The translations under genes were made by a program, and so were the position numbers. The notes beneath the pieces were generated by a model. The model did not search any database. It was not told the DNA's origin and saw nothing but the letters and a program-made list of their open reading frames with translations. A stretch of DNA of 60,870 nucleotides from Chloroflexota bacterium. GTDB taxonomy: Bacteria; Chloroflexota; Limnocylindria; Limnocylindrales; CSP1-4. The stretch spans positions 1 to 60,870 of the forward strand of contig JAHBUZ010000025.1 in the NCBI GenBank assembly GCA_019637815.1, in the 5' to 3' direction. Shown in pieces: positions 17,879 to 26,611 of this stretch (the stretch's first letter is position 1; the number at the start of each line of letters is the position of its first letter).

Positions 17879-18184
17879 TCAGGACGCCGACTTGCGACCA
17901 CGCTTCGATGCGCGCTCGGGCGTCGACTTCGCGACATAGAAGCCACGTTCGGTCGTGCGGATGACGATATCCGCGCCCGCCGTCTTCGCGGCGCGCTGGA
18001 TCTGCTGGCGCACGGTGAGCGGCTTCTCGCCCTCGTCGAGGATCACTTCATAGACGACCGTCTCATCGGTGATCGTCTTGATCTTGGCGATGATCGCGAG
18101 CTGCTCAGGGCTGGGTTGGCGGCCGCCGGGGCGCTTCACCGGCTTGTCGAGCACGGACGCATCGACGCGGCGGAAACGTGCCAT
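17879..18184 (-). CDS. small basic protein of unknown function
   Basis: The protein has 101 residues from ATG 18184, with GGAGG 12 nt upstream deciding the start; an upstream in-frame GTG gives a 114-residue form lacking such a site. The sequence is charged, with PSPEQLAIIAKIK followed by a predicted helix, then KPLTVRQQIQRAAKTAGADIVIRTTERGFYVAK and a Lys/Arg/Ser tail. This is compatible with a small nucleic-acid-binding protein, but no named family was recognised. It is transcribed toward the ArsC-like gene 51 bp downstream. Confidence 0.65.
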   Translation of the reverse strand: MARFRRVDASVLDKPVKRPGGRQPSPEQLAIIAKIKTITDETVVYEVILDEGEKPLTVRQQIQRAAKTAGADIVIRTTERGFYVAKSTPERASKRGRKSAS

Positions 18185-18441
18185 GTGGGATCCTGCCCTC
18201 CGAAGGTCGATCGATGTGGACACAGGGCCATACGTACGGCCACGACCGATGATACGTCATGCGTCCACGTCATCAGGATCGGGACGATCATGATCGACCG
18301 CGGACCACCATCCGCGGGGAAGGGTCGCCGGCCATCGCAACGAGGTGGCTGCGGACGCGCTACGCTGCGAACGTGTCCAGGGATCGCATCGCATCATCAC
18401 GTTCGGCCGCACATCCAGCTCCACGACCGACGACGCGTCCC

Positions 18442-19890
18442 ATGATCCACGCGCGATCGACGGATCGCTCGAGACGGGCCCTGTCGTTCGGTGTCCCGCT
18501 CTCGATGGTGCTCCTCGCGGTGCTCCTGCCGACGAGCGTGAGCGCGCACTCCATCAGCGGTGCGGTGGACTCGCCACTGCCGTTCGCTGCGTACCTCCTG
18601 GGCGCCGCGATCGCGGTCGCCGCCTCCTTCGCGATCATCCTGCTGGGCGACCCCAAACCGCCCAGGCCACCCGCGGACCCGCGGGTCCGGACGGTCCCCC
18701 GCTGGGTGCGGGGCGTGCTCAAGGCCATCGGTCTCGTGGGCTGGGTCTGGATCATGGCCCAGACCCTGGTCGGCGGCTCGAGCGATGCCGATGTCGCGTC
18801 GCTGTTCCTGTGGGTGTACGGCTGGGTCGGGCTCGCGCTGCTGAGCGCGTTCCTGGGACCGGTCTGGTCGTGGATCGACCCGTTCACGACGCTCTTCGAC
18901 ATCGCGGCCACCATCGGCCGCAGCCTGCGCCTGGGCAGCTGGACCCCGCAGCCCTGGCCGGCCCGTCTGGGTTCCTGGATCGCGGTCGTGGGCATGGGTT
19001 TCTTCGTGTGGCTGGAGCTCATCGCGCGGGTCCTCCAGGGCCGCAGCCTGGGCATGGTCCTGTTCGCGTACACGGTGGTCACGCTCGTGGGTATGGCGCA
19101 GTACGGCCGCGATGCATGGCGCGAGCGCGCCGAGGTGTTCAGCGTCTGGTTCACCATCCTCGGTCGGATGGCGCCGTTCGCGCTCGTCGGTCGACCGGAG
19201 GAGGGTCGGGTCGCCCGTCGCCCCTATGCCTCGGGCCTGGTGGCGGGCCCCTGGACCACGGAGCTGGTGATCATCGTGGCGTTCGGGACGGGCTCCATCA
19301 TCTATGACGGGCTGTCACAGACGACCACGTTCTTCAGCGTGTTCGGCTTCCCCGGCATCCCGGAGGGCACGCTGCTGCTCGGCGTGTTCCTGGGGGTGCT
19401 GACGGGCCTGGTGCTGCTGGTGGGTCGCGGTGTCGGACTCGCGGCGATGGGTGCCGGGCTGCTCCCGGTGGCGCTCGGCTACCTGATCGCCCATTACCTG
19501 TCGTTCCTGCTCGTGGATGGACAGCGCATCGTCATCGCCATCTCCGATCCCCTGCAACAGGGCTGGGACCTGTTCGGCACGGCCTTCTTCGAGCCGGAGT
19601 CCGCGTGGCTCGCGCTGGGGGCGTTGTGGAGCATCCAGGTCGGTGCCGTGATCGTGGGACATATCGTCGGGGCATGGGCGGGCCATGCGGCCACGGCCGG
19701 GGAACGCGGCGACGGCAGCGGGCGCGGCCGTGTGGCGCGCGACACGCACCGACGGGCGACCCTCCGGGCGCAGCTACCCCTCGCGCTGCTCATGGTCGGT
19801 CTCACGGCACTCACGCTCTGGTCGCTCGGTCAGAACCTGGTGTTCCGGACGTCCGAGGAGCACGTCCCGGCGATCGTCACGCTGCGCTGA
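18442..19890 (+). CDS. polytopic membrane protein, possibly of the family annotated as fenitrothion hydrolase
   Basis: The protein has 482 residues from ATG 18442, chosen because it sits just before a signal-like segment (LSFGVPLSMVLLAVLLPTSV then SAHS); GTG 18373 is an alternative. About ten hydrophobic segments follow, with the conserved-looking loop GPVWSWIDPFTTLFDIA. Similar actinobacterial and Chloroflexota membrane proteins are sometimes labelled fenitrothion hydrolase, but no hydrolase motif is visible here and I would not assign that activity. The stop is 8 bp before the AlkA gene, suggesting one transcript. Confidence 0.7.
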   Translation: MIHARSTDRSRRALSFGVPLSMVLLAVLLPTSVSAHSISGAVDSPLPFAAYLLGAAIAVAASFAIILLGDPKPPRPPADPRVRTVPRWVRGVLKAIGLVGWVWIMAQTLVGGSSDADVASLFLWVYGWVGLALLSAFLGPVWSWIDPFTTLFDIAATIGRSLRLGSWTPQPWPARLGSWIAVVGMGFFVWLELIARVLQGRSLGMVLFAYTVVTLVGMAQYGRDAWRERAEVFSVWFTILGRMAPFALVGRPEEGRVARRPYASGLVAGPWTTELVIIVAFGTGSIIYDGLSQTTTFFSVFGFPGIPEGTLLLGVFLGVLTGLVLLVGRGVGLAAMGAGLLPVALGYLIAHYLSFLLVDGQRIVIAISDPLQQGWDLFGTAFFEPESAWLALGALWSIQVGAVIVGHIVGAWAGHAATAGERGDGSGRGRVARDTHRRATLRAQLPLALLMVGLTALTLWSLGQNLVFRTSEEHVPAIVTLR

Positions 19891-19898
19891 CCCGACGC

Positions 19899-20843
19899 AT
19901 GGCGCCCATCATGGTCGTCCGGACGACCTGGCGACCGGACGGCCCGGTGGATGTGCCGCGCACGCTGTCGCCGCTGCGCCATGGTCCCGCCGACCCCACG
20001 ATCCGGATGACCGCCGATGCGGTGTGGCGTGCCAGTCGCACCCCCGATGGCCCGGTGACGATGCGGCTCACCTGGGACCGCGAGGCGGTCAGCGCGGTCG
20101 CCTGGGGTCCGGGTGCCGAGCACGCGATCGCGGGTGTGCCCCGGCTGCTCGGTGCCGACGACGACCCGAGCACGTTCCATCCGGAGCCATCGTTCCTGCG
20201 GGACCTCGCGCGTCGATTCGCGGGGCTCCGGTTCGGGCGCACCGATCGCGTGCTGGAGGCGCTCGTGCCCGCCATCTGCGAGCAGAAGGTGACCGCGGAG
20301 GAAGCGCATCGGGCACATCGGCTGCTGGCGCTCTGGTTCGGGGAGCGGGCGCCGATCGCGGTGGGGCCGGGCGGTGGCGCGCTGGTCGATGCACCACGGC
20401 TCCAGCTGCCACCCGACCCTGCCCTGCTCGCGACACTCCCCTATCACCGGCTCCATCCGGCAGGCCTGGAGCAGCGCCGGGCGGTCGTCATCCGACGGGT
20501 CGCGGCGCGGGCGCCCTGGCTGGAGGCGATCACCGGGCTGTCCGCCGAGCAGGCGGAGGCGCGGCTGCGGTCGATACCGGGTGTCGGGCCGTGGACCATC
20601 GCGGAGACCGTCCGATCGGCCCTCGGCGATGTCGATGCCGTCAGCGTGGGCGACTTCCACCTGCCCAACCTCGTGAGCTGGGCCCTGGCGGGCGAGCCAC
20701 GCGGCGATGACGAGCGGATGCTGGAGCTGCTGGAGCCGTATCGCGGTCAGCGCGGGCGCGTGGTACGGATGCTCGAGCTCAGTGGCATCCGACCGCCGCG
20801 TTTCGGCCCGCGACTCCAGCCGAGGTCCATCGCGGGGATCTGA
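19899..20843 (+). CDS. DNA-3-methyladenine glycosylase 2 family (AlkA-like)
   Basis: The protein has 314 residues; ATG 19911 is an alternative start. The C-terminal HhH-GPD domain shows the hairpin SIPGVGPWT (225-233) and the catalytic Asp252 in SVGDFHLPNL (249-258). An N-terminal beta domain of about 90 residues is typical of AlkA. It would remove alkylated bases by N-glycosidic cleavage. There is no O6-methylguanine transferase or Ada activator beside it. It lies 8 bp after the membrane protein gene and just before the RecQ/DprA module. Confidence 0.88.
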   Translation: MAPIMVVRTTWRPDGPVDVPRTLSPLRHGPADPTIRMTADAVWRASRTPDGPVTMRLTWDREAVSAVAWGPGAEHAIAGVPRLLGADDDPSTFHPEPSFLRDLARRFAGLRFGRTDRVLEALVPAICEQKVTAEEAHRAHRLLALWFGERAPIAVGPGGGALVDAPRLQLPPDPALLATLPYHRLHPAGLEQRRAVVIRRVAARAPWLEAITGLSAEQAEARLRSIPGVGPWTIAETVRSALGDVDAVSVGDFHLPNLVSWALAGEPRGDDERMLELLEPYRGQRGRVVRMLELSGIRPPRFGPRLQPRSIAGI

Positions 20844-20973
20844 GGCGTGGCGGGGGCTCGGGCGCGGTAGATCCGTCATCGTCGAGTCGTTCGGCCAAGT
20901 CGATCGCTTCCACAGGTCGGCAGTCACCGGAGACTCCCAGCGAACATCCGCGCCCCAAGGGACTGGGCATACC

Positions 20974-21007
20974 GCGCCCACGCCCCTGGGCGCCTTCGGG
21001 ATACGCT
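20974..21007 (+). promoter_or_regulatory. RecQ-module promoter with adjacent inverted repeat
   Basis: A perfect inverted repeat, GCGCCCA / TGGGCGC with a 6-nt centre, covers 20974-20993. TACGCT follows at 21002-21007, exactly 7 nt before the ATG at 21015, a spacing consistent with leaderless transcription. The repeat overlaps where a -35 box would be and is a candidate operator. Confidence 0.45.
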
Positions 21008-21014
21008 GCCCGAC

Positions 21015-23129
21015 ATGGACGCGGATCGACTCTGGTTCTCGCTCGTCGAGGACTCAAACCCCAAGGAGCACGATCTGGATGCGCTGCTCCGGCGGATGCT
21101 GGGTGATGGCGCCGCGTTCCGGCCCGGGCAGCGTGAGGCGATCGAGGCGACACTCGTCGATGGAGCGCGGGTCCTCGTCGTCCAGGCGACAGGTTGGGGC
21201 AAAAGCATCGTGTACTGGGTCGCGACGCGCGTCCGTCGCGACCAGGGGCACGGGCCGACCCTCATCATCAGCCCACTCCTTGCCCTGATGCGAAATCAGG
21301 TGGCGATGGCTCAGTCCCTCGGGATTCGGGCGCGGACCCTCCATTCGGGTAACCGCGACGAGCGGCCGGCGATCCAGACGGACCTCGAAGCGGATGAGGT
21401 GGATGTCCTGCTCGTGTCGCCAGAGCGGCTCGCTGACGACCGATTCCGGACCGAGACGCTGGCAGCCATCCGGGGCGACATCGGCCTGCTCGTCGTGGAC
21501 GAGGTCCACTGCATCTCCGATTGGGGGCATGACTTCCGGCCCGACTATCGGAGGATCCGGTCCATCCTCGAGGCGTTGCCCGGCAGCGTCCCGATCCTCG
21601 GCACGACCGCGACCGCGAACCGGCGTGTCGTTGCCGATATCGCCGACCAGCTGGGCCCTGCGACCCAGGTCATCGCAGGGCCGCTTCGGCGCGACTCCCT
21701 TCGCCTCGGAGCTTTCGTCCTTCGAGATCAGGCGGAGCGGCTCGCATGGCTCGCCCGATGGATCCCACGACTCCCAGGAACGGGCATCGTGTATTGCCTG
21801 ACCGTTGCCGATGCCGAGCGCGTGGCGGCGTGGCTCGAACACCGTGGGATCGTGGCCCGTGCCTACCACGGACAGCTGAACGAAAGTGAACGGGTGGCGC
21901 TCGAGGATGCACTGCTCCGCGACGAGGTCAAGGTCCTCGTCGCGACCGTCGCGCTGGGCATGGGCTTCGACAAGCCGGACCTGGGGTTCGTGATCCACTA
22001 CCAGCGGCCCGGATCCGTGATCGGCTATTACCAGCAGGTCGGGCGAGCTGGTCGGGCGCTGGACGGTGCCTACGGGATCCTGCTCTCGGGGCGCGAGGAT
22101 GACGAGATCCAGCAGTACTTCATCGACTCCGCGTTCCCGCCTGCTGACGAGATGATGAGTGTCGTGCGATTGCTCGACGGCGTCGATGCGGCCACTCTCG
22201 GTTACATCGAGTCGCATCTCGATGTGGCGCCTGGCAGGCTCCAAGCGATCCTCAAGCTCCTACTCGTCGAAGGAGCGATCGTGCGAACCGGCTCTCGGTA
22301 CCAGCGCACGCTCCAGCCATGGGAGCCGGACCTCGATCGCGTCGAGAAGGTGACCGCGCAGCGGGTGGCTGAGCGCGACCAGATGCGCGCGTATCTCCAC
22401 CACCGTGGCTGCCTCATGCAGTTCCTAGCGGATGCCCTCGACGACCAGGGCACTGCAGCCTGTGGGCGCTGTGTGACCGAGGCGCCAGCGACCACGCTCG
22501 ACCAAGTCGAGCCCGCGACCGTGCGCGAGGCGGCCGCCTGGCTACGCGGGGCCGTTCGCGTGATCATGCCGCGCCGCAAGTGGGCGCTTGGCGCGGTCCC
22601 GGACCTGAACGGTCTCCTGCGCCACCCGAATGAGATGGGAATCGCCCTCTGCATCTATGGCGACGCGGGTTGGGGGCACGACGTGATGGACGGCAAGTAT
22701 CGTGCCGGCCACTTCAGCGACGCGTTGGTGGAGGCAGGGGCGCAGGCGATCCGCGCACACTGGGCCCCGACCCGGGAAGGTGGCTGGTGGGTGACCGCGA
22801 TCCCATCGCACCGGAATCCAGGGCTCGTGGGCGAGGGGGCAGAGCGGCTGGCCCGCGCCCTCGAACTGCCGTACCGTGACGGTGTGCTCTCGATCGCCCA
22901 CGGAACGGCTCCCCAGAAGGAGATGTTCAACAACGCCCACCAACTCCGAAACGTCCACGCCGGGTTGGCGGTACACGCGGCACCGAACCCTGGACCAGTC
23001 ATCTTGGTCGATGACATCGTCGATTCGAGGTGGACGCTGACCTATGCGGGTCATCTGCTGCGGTCGAATGGATCGGGGTCGGTGTACCCATTCACCTTCG
23101 CCGAGGCATCGACACGGAGGGACGGCTGA
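21015..23129 (+). CDS. RecQ-family helicase fused to a C-terminal phosphoribosyltransferase domain
   Basis: The protein has 704 residues. The SF2 core runs about 35-360: Walker A ATGWGKS (58-64, Lys63; RecQ usually has TGGGKS), DEVHCISDWGHDFRPDY (DExH from Asp162), GTTATAN, and ATVALGMGFDKPDL with QQVGRAGRAL. The Zn region has Cys466, Cys483 and Cys486 but the fourth RecQ cysteine is not evident. Residues about 530-704 form a PRTase-like domain with the PRPP loop VILVDDIVDSRWTLT (662-676), where the usual Gly is Arg. Similar RecQ-PRTase fusions are known in high-GC Gram-positives. The stop overlaps the DprA start (TGATG), so the two are co-translated. Confidence 0.9.
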   Translation: MDADRLWFSLVEDSNPKEHDLDALLRRMLGDGAAFRPGQREAIEATLVDGARVLVVQATGWGKSIVYWVATRVRRDQGHGPTLIISPLLALMRNQVAMAQSLGIRARTLHSGNRDERPAIQTDLEADEVDVLLVSPERLADDRFRTETLAAIRGDIGLLVVDEVHCISDWGHDFRPDYRRIRSILEALPGSVPILGTTATANRRVVADIADQLGPATQVIAGPLRRDSLRLGAFVLRDQAERLAWLARWIPRLPGTGIVYCLTVADAERVAAWLEHRGIVARAYHGQLNESERVALEDALLRDEVKVLVATVALGMGFDKPDLGFVIHYQRPGSVIGYYQQVGRAGRALDGAYGILLSGREDDEIQQYFIDSAFPPADEMMSVVRLLDGVDAATLGYIESHLDVAPGRLQAILKLLLVEGAIVRTGSRYQRTLQPWEPDLDRVEKVTAQRVAERDQMRAYLHHRGCLMQFLADALDDQGTAACGRCVTEAPATTLDQVEPATVREAAAWLRGAVRVIMPRRKWALGAVPDLNGLLRHPNEMGIALCIYGDAGWGHDVMDGKYRAGHFSDALVEAGAQAIRAHWAPTREGGWWVTAIPSHRNPGLVGEGAERLARALELPYRDGVLSIAHGTAPQKEMFNNAHQLRNVHAGLAVHAAPNPGPVILVDDIVDSRWTLTYAGHLLRSNGSGSVYPFTFAEASTRRDG

Positions 23130-24172
23130 TGGCGAACCTAACGGATCGCGAGGTGGTCCTGCTGGCGAGGTCGTCCCTCGCCGCAGCTCGGAACGGTGTC
23201 CTCAAGCCGTTCACGCGGACGGAATGGGTGCGGGTCGAGGGAGCCGCCCGGGCACGACGCATGTCCCTGCCGGAGCTGGCCGTGATGGATCCCCCGGCGC
23301 TCGTCGCCGTATTGGGGCTCGCGACCGAGGACGGCACCCGGCTTCGTGACCTGCTCGCACGCCACACACAGCTGGCGTTCGAGCTGGAACGGCTGGAACG
23401 GCTCGGGATCTGGGTGCAGACTGTGGCCGATCCTGGCTATCCCAAAGACCTCCTGGCGAAGCTGGGCAGCGATGCTCCGCCGGTGCTGTTCGGGGCTGGC
23501 GACATCGGGTCGTTGACGCTCCCCGGCCTGGGCGTCGTCGGCTCACGTGACGCAGACCCTGTTGCACTGGACTTCGCGGCAGAGGCTGGTCGACAGGCGG
23601 CCGAACAGCAGTGGGCCACGGTCTCCGGCGGCGCGCGCGGTATCGATCAGGCGGCGATGCGCGGAGCGCACGAGCACGGCGGAGTCGTGGTCGCTGCGGT
23701 CGCGGAGGGTGTCGAGCGGCGGTTGCGTGATGCCTCGACCCGGAGTGCTGTCCGTGACGGCAGGGCGGTCGTCGTGTCGCCTTATCGGCCTGATGCTGTC
23801 TTCAGCGTGGGCACAGCGATGGGTCGGAACAAGCTCATCCACGGTCTGGCATCGGTCTCCGTGGTCGTCTCCAGCGCAGAGGCGTCCGGTGGAACCTGGG
23901 CCGGCGCTGTCGAGGCGCTGGAGCATGGCTGGGGTCCTGTGTATGTCCGAGTCGGCGATCGGGTCCCGGTCGGCAACCGAGGACTCATCGCCCGCGGTGC
24001 TGTCCCCCTGCCCGAGCAAGGGCTCCAGTCACTCGCCGGTCTGGTCACCTACGACCATGCGGGGACCGCGACTGGACGGTCGAGCCGACGACGGGCGAGT
24101 GCGCCAGAGACCCAGCTGGGCCTGTTCGATGAGGCAGGTGTGGCCCTGGCCCATGTCGTTCGCGATGGTTAA
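23129..24172 (+). CDS. atypical DprA/Smf-like protein
   Basis: The protein has 347 residues; the ATG overlaps the RecQ stop by one base and GGAGG lies about 8 nt upstream. The DprA Rossmann signatures are present but divergent: GLGVVGSRD (133-141), TVSGGARGIDQAAMRGAH (164-181), MGRNKLIHGLA (231-241) and EASGGTWAGA (251-260). The usual C-terminal winged helix is absent; the tail is basic, followed by QLGLFDE. Canonical DprA loads RecA on incoming single-stranded DNA, but no com genes lie nearby. DprA paired with phosphoribosyltransferase domains has been reported in phage-defence surveys (from memory). A defence role here is inference. Confidence 0.85.
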   Translation: MANLTDREVVLLARSSLAAARNGVLKPFTRTEWVRVEGAARARRMSLPELAVMDPPALVAVLGLATEDGTRLRDLLARHTQLAFELERLERLGIWVQTVADPGYPKDLLAKLGSDAPPVLFGAGDIGSLTLPGLGVVGSRDADPVALDFAAEAGRQAAEQQWATVSGGARGIDQAAMRGAHEHGGVVVAAVAEGVERRLRDASTRSAVRDGRAVVVSPYRPDAVFSVGTAMGRNKLIHGLASVSVVVSSAEASGGTWAGAVEALEHGWGPVYVRVGDRVPVGNRGLIARGAVPLPEQGLQSLAGLVTYDHAGTATGRSSRRRASAPETQLGLFDEAGVALAHVVRDG

Positions 24173-24184
24173 GCCGACCAGGAT

Positions 24185-25366
24185 CTAGCCCTCCCTGAGC
24201 TCGGCGACCTGTGCGGTGCCAAGCCAGATCCAGAGCGCGACGTCCGGCCGCGCACCACCCTCGTGGACAATGGCGCTCGCCCTCGCGTAGAGGTTCTTCA
24301 TGAGGTGCCAGTCTGGGTCCGGGACCGCGCCGAGGCCCCGGAGGTCAGCCATGAGCTCGTAGAAGCTCCTCGGGGGTCCAGCGCCCTGGTGGGCGTCCTG
24401 CCACAGTCCGCGCGCGCACCGCTCCAAGATCCGGCGGCACTCGGCCACCGATGCGTCCGGGTCCGGGACCACTCGTTGCGCTGCGGACTCCAGCGCCCTG
24501 ACCAACTCGGAGTCGGTGACGCGTGCCTGCGCGGAGGCGAGCTCGCCGAGACCGATCCCAAGACCATCCTTGGCCATCGGCCGCGACTTGATGGCCGCCA
24601 ATGCCTGCTCCAGCTCGTCGATACGCCGCTCTGACGCCTGTGCATCGGCCTGGGAAGCCTCGTGGTCCCGGGTCGCCTTGTCGAGCCGCTCCTTCAACTC
24701 GATGAGTCGGCTGCGGGTCGCCGTCAGCTCGCCCTGGAGCCGTGCCGCGTGCTCGTTCGACCCCGCCGAAGCCCGAGCATCCCGCTGGAGGTCCGCGATC
24801 TCCTCGCGAGCCAAACCGAGCGACAGTTCGATCGCACCCTTCTCCTGTTGGCTCACCGTCAGGAGCTCCCTGAGCTCAGCGACCTCCTGCCCTCGGATGC
24901 GCAGAGTCCGCGTGACCTCGATGCCGACCTTGTCTCGGCGGGCTATATCCGACTCGAGCTTCCGATAGGCCGCCGCGAATCGCCGGCGTTGCTCACGGTA
25001 CCGTGCCTCCCAGTCTGCAGATGAGGCAACGCCCTGGGCCTCCTCCGCCTCTGCGAACGCCGGGACAGGCTGATCGAGCTGGAGCCCCTCCACCAAGTCG
25101 TCGTGAATGGACTCCAGATAGGAAGTGTTCTTGCTGATCGACTGCCACATGGCCTTGGGTTCATCTCGCTCGATGAACGGCCAAGCAGCCCGGAACTCCT
25201 CCGGCGCCACGACGCGACCGATTCCCGACTGCGGTGTCACCACGAGCTGCGACCCGTGCGACTGCACCGTGAACATGGTCCCCGTGGCCCGCGTTCGCAG
25301 ACGGTGCGGCGTCACATACCGCGCGAGCACGTCGTCGAACGATGGAGCGCGGACCTCAGTCGCCAC
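24185..25366 (-). CDS. coiled-coil protein with an N-terminal beta domain and DUF4145-like C-terminus
   Basis: The protein has about 393 residues from GTG 25366; TTG 25402 is an alternative. N-terminal domain, about 1-95: FDDVLARYVTP, TGTMFTVQSHGSQLVVTPQSG and SYLESIHDDLV, which reads as a compact beta/helix unit I cannot name. A long coiled coil follows, about 125-265, with Glu/Leu heptads. The C-terminus, about 280-393, has ECRRILERCARGLWQ and HLMKNLYARASAIVHEG, similar to the DUF4145-type helical domain found with restriction and defence proteins. It is convergent with dprA, with 12 bp between the stops. Its function is unknown; the context suggests a sensor or scaffold for the RecQ/DprA pair. 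Confidence 0.75.
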   Translation of the reverse strand: MATEVRAPSFDDVLARYVTPHRLRTRATGTMFTVQSHGSQLVVTPQSGIGRVVAPEEFRAAWPFIERDEPKAMWQSISKNTSYLESIHDDLVEGLQLDQPVPAFAEAEEAQGVASSADWEARYREQRRRFAAAYRKLESDIARRDKVGIEVTRTLRIRGQEVAELRELLTVSQQEKGAIELSLGLAREEIADLQRDARASAGSNEHAARLQGELTATRSRLIELKERLDKATRDHEASQADAQASERRIDELEQALAAIKSRPMAKDGLGIGLGELASAQARVTDSELVRALESAAQRVVPDPDASVAECRRILERCARGLWQDAHQGAGPPRSFYELMADLRGLGAVPDPDWHLMKNLYARASAIVHEGGARPDVALWIWLGTAQVAELREG

Positions 25367-25429
25367 GCTGCATGTCCATGGAGAGCGGGGCCATGCAATC
25401 AACCATACCGAACCGCGTCGCTCGTGGTC

Positions 25430-25603
25430 TCACGGACGCTCGCGCTTGATCTGGACCCGGTCCTGGTAGCGGACCCACCTCGTAGGTGCTGATGCACCGA
25501 GATGCCACAGCACGGCACGGCCTTGCCGGCCCCGAGCACGGATCACGAGCCCGGAGACCGGTCGGCCAGCCACCGATGGCGGCGAACCAGCGCCCACGGC
25601 CAC
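25430..25603 (-). CDS. small hypothetical protein (57 residues)
   Basis: GTG 25603 begins 2 nt after the stop of the 64-residue gene, with TGAGG at that junction. The translation is globular-looking and beta-rich (SGLVIRARGRQGRAVLWH, RWVRYQDRVQIKRERP). Coupling to the upstream gene and reasonable amino-acid composition support it, but no family was recognised and conservation is untested. Confidence 0.4.
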   Translation of the reverse strand: MAVGAGSPPSVAGRPVSGLVIRARGRQGRAVLWHLGASAPTRWVRYQDRVQIKRERP

Positions 25604-25605
25604 CC

Positions 25606-25800
25606 TCAGGTACCGGTCGATGTCCCGGGCAGCACGGCCGGCGGCTCCTCGGCGGCCGCGATGCGCACCTCGATCGCGCCGACCTCCTCGCACGCGGCGC
25701 GGTACTCGTCGCTCCCCAGGGGCGCGGCATCGCGGCGGGCGCGGGCCTGCACATGGTCGGCCATCAGGGCTGCGCGGGTCGCGGCCCGGTCATCGGTCAT
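25606..25800 (-). CDS. small acidic helical protein (64 residues)
   Basis: ATG 25800 has GGAGG 7 nt upstream. Codons are strongly G/C-ending, as in neighbouring genes. The sequence is an Ala/Arg/Glu-rich predicted helical hairpin (RAALMADHVQARARRDA, RAACEEVGAIEVRIAAAEE). It lies 67 bp after the ABC-2 permease on the same strand and may be cotranscribed with it. No family was recognised. Confidence 0.6.
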   Translation of the reverse strand: MTDDRAATRAALMADHVQARARRDAAPLGSDEYRAACEEVGAIEVRIAAAEEPPAVLPGTSTGT

Positions 25801-25867
25801 CGGTCGTCCTCCATCGGAGCGGTCGAGCGGGTGGTGTCATGCGCGTGACGGTCGGCGGCCCGATCCG

Positions 25868-26611
25868 TCAGGTCCGCGGCTCCCAGCGGAACGTGCGGAC
25901 GGCCAGGAGCAGTCCGGCCACGCCCCAGCCCACGAGCCAGAGCAGGTCCACGATATCGAACCCGGCGAGGTCCGGTGTCCACGCGACGTGGAGCAGTCGA
26001 GCGAGGTGCGCCACCGGGAACAGGCTCCCGATGGCCGCCAGCGGCGAGCCGGCGTCGAGCTGCACGAACACATCGGACACGACATACAGCGGCAGCGCGA
26101 TGGCATTGACCACGGCCGGCGCCGCAGCCGCGTTCGGGATGATCCCGGCGACCGCGAGTCCGAGCGCACAGCAGCACGCCGCACCGAGGATCACCGCCAC
26201 GACGAGCACCGGCACACCCGTGAGCGGCAACGGTACCTGGAGCAGCAGCGCGCCCACGGCGATGACGATCACGACCAGGGCCCCGGCCACGATGGTCGAG
26301 TGCACCATCCGCGCGACGAGCCACGTCCACATGGGCATCGGCGTGCCGTGGACCCGTTTGAGGACGCCATGGTCGCGGGCGAGCGCCACGTTCATGGCGA
26401 CCGCGGTGAAGCAGGCATTGACGACCGAGAACGTCGCGATCGCCGGGACATAGAAACGAGTGCCATCGAGACCGCCGAGATCCGGCGCGCCGGCCACGAG
26501 CACCAGGAACAGCAACGGGAACGTGAACGTGAAGAACGCCGCGGTCGGGTTGCGTCGGAACGCGCGGTCCTCGGCGCGGACCTGGTGGACGATCAGGTGG
26601 AGTGCCTTCAT
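25868..26611 (-). CDS. ABC-2 type transporter permease
   Basis: The protein has 247 residues and six predicted membrane segments: an N-terminal one near 25-42, then ATFSVVNACFTAVAMNVAL, two strongly hydrophobic Val/Leu-rich segments, a Cys/Ala-rich one (GAACCCALGLAVAG), and a final WLVGWGVAGLLLAVRTF. The start overlaps the stop of the ATPase gene (ATGA), making a two-gene exporter. DrrB/NodJ-type exporters move drugs, lipids or polysaccharides; the substrate here is unknown. Confidence 0.85.
   Translation of the reverse strand: MKALHLIVHQVRAEDRAFRRNPTAAFFTFTFPLLFLVLVAGAPDLGGLDGTRFYVPAIATFSVVNACFTAVAMNVALARDHGVLKRVHGTPMPMWTWLVARMVHSTIVAGALVVIVIAVGALLLQVPLPLTGVPVLVVAVILGAACCCALGLAVAGIIPNAAAAPAVVNAIALPLYVVSDVFVQLDAGSPLAAIGSLFPVAHLARLLHVAWTPDLAGFDIVDLLWLVGWGVAGLLLAVRTFRWEPRT

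Noticed and set aside
18227..18242. GGCCATACGTACGGCC as an operator upstream of the 18184 gene
   Set aside because: It is only an imperfect palindrome, with two mismatched positions at the centre, and short GC-rich palindromes are common by chance here.
18442..19890. organophosphate (fenitrothion) hydrolase activity
   Set aside because: Only a loose resemblance to proteins carrying that label; the sequence is a polytopic membrane protein with no visible catalytic motif.
20974..20993. inverted repeat as an intrinsic terminator of the AlkA gene
   Set aside because: It is 130 bp after the stop with no T-run, and it abuts the RecQ promoter, so an operator is more likely.
23129..24172. dprA as evidence of a competence locus
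   Set aside because: No comEA, comEC, comF or pilus genes are nearby, the winged-helix tail is missing, and the gene is fused in translation to a RecQ-PRTase gene.
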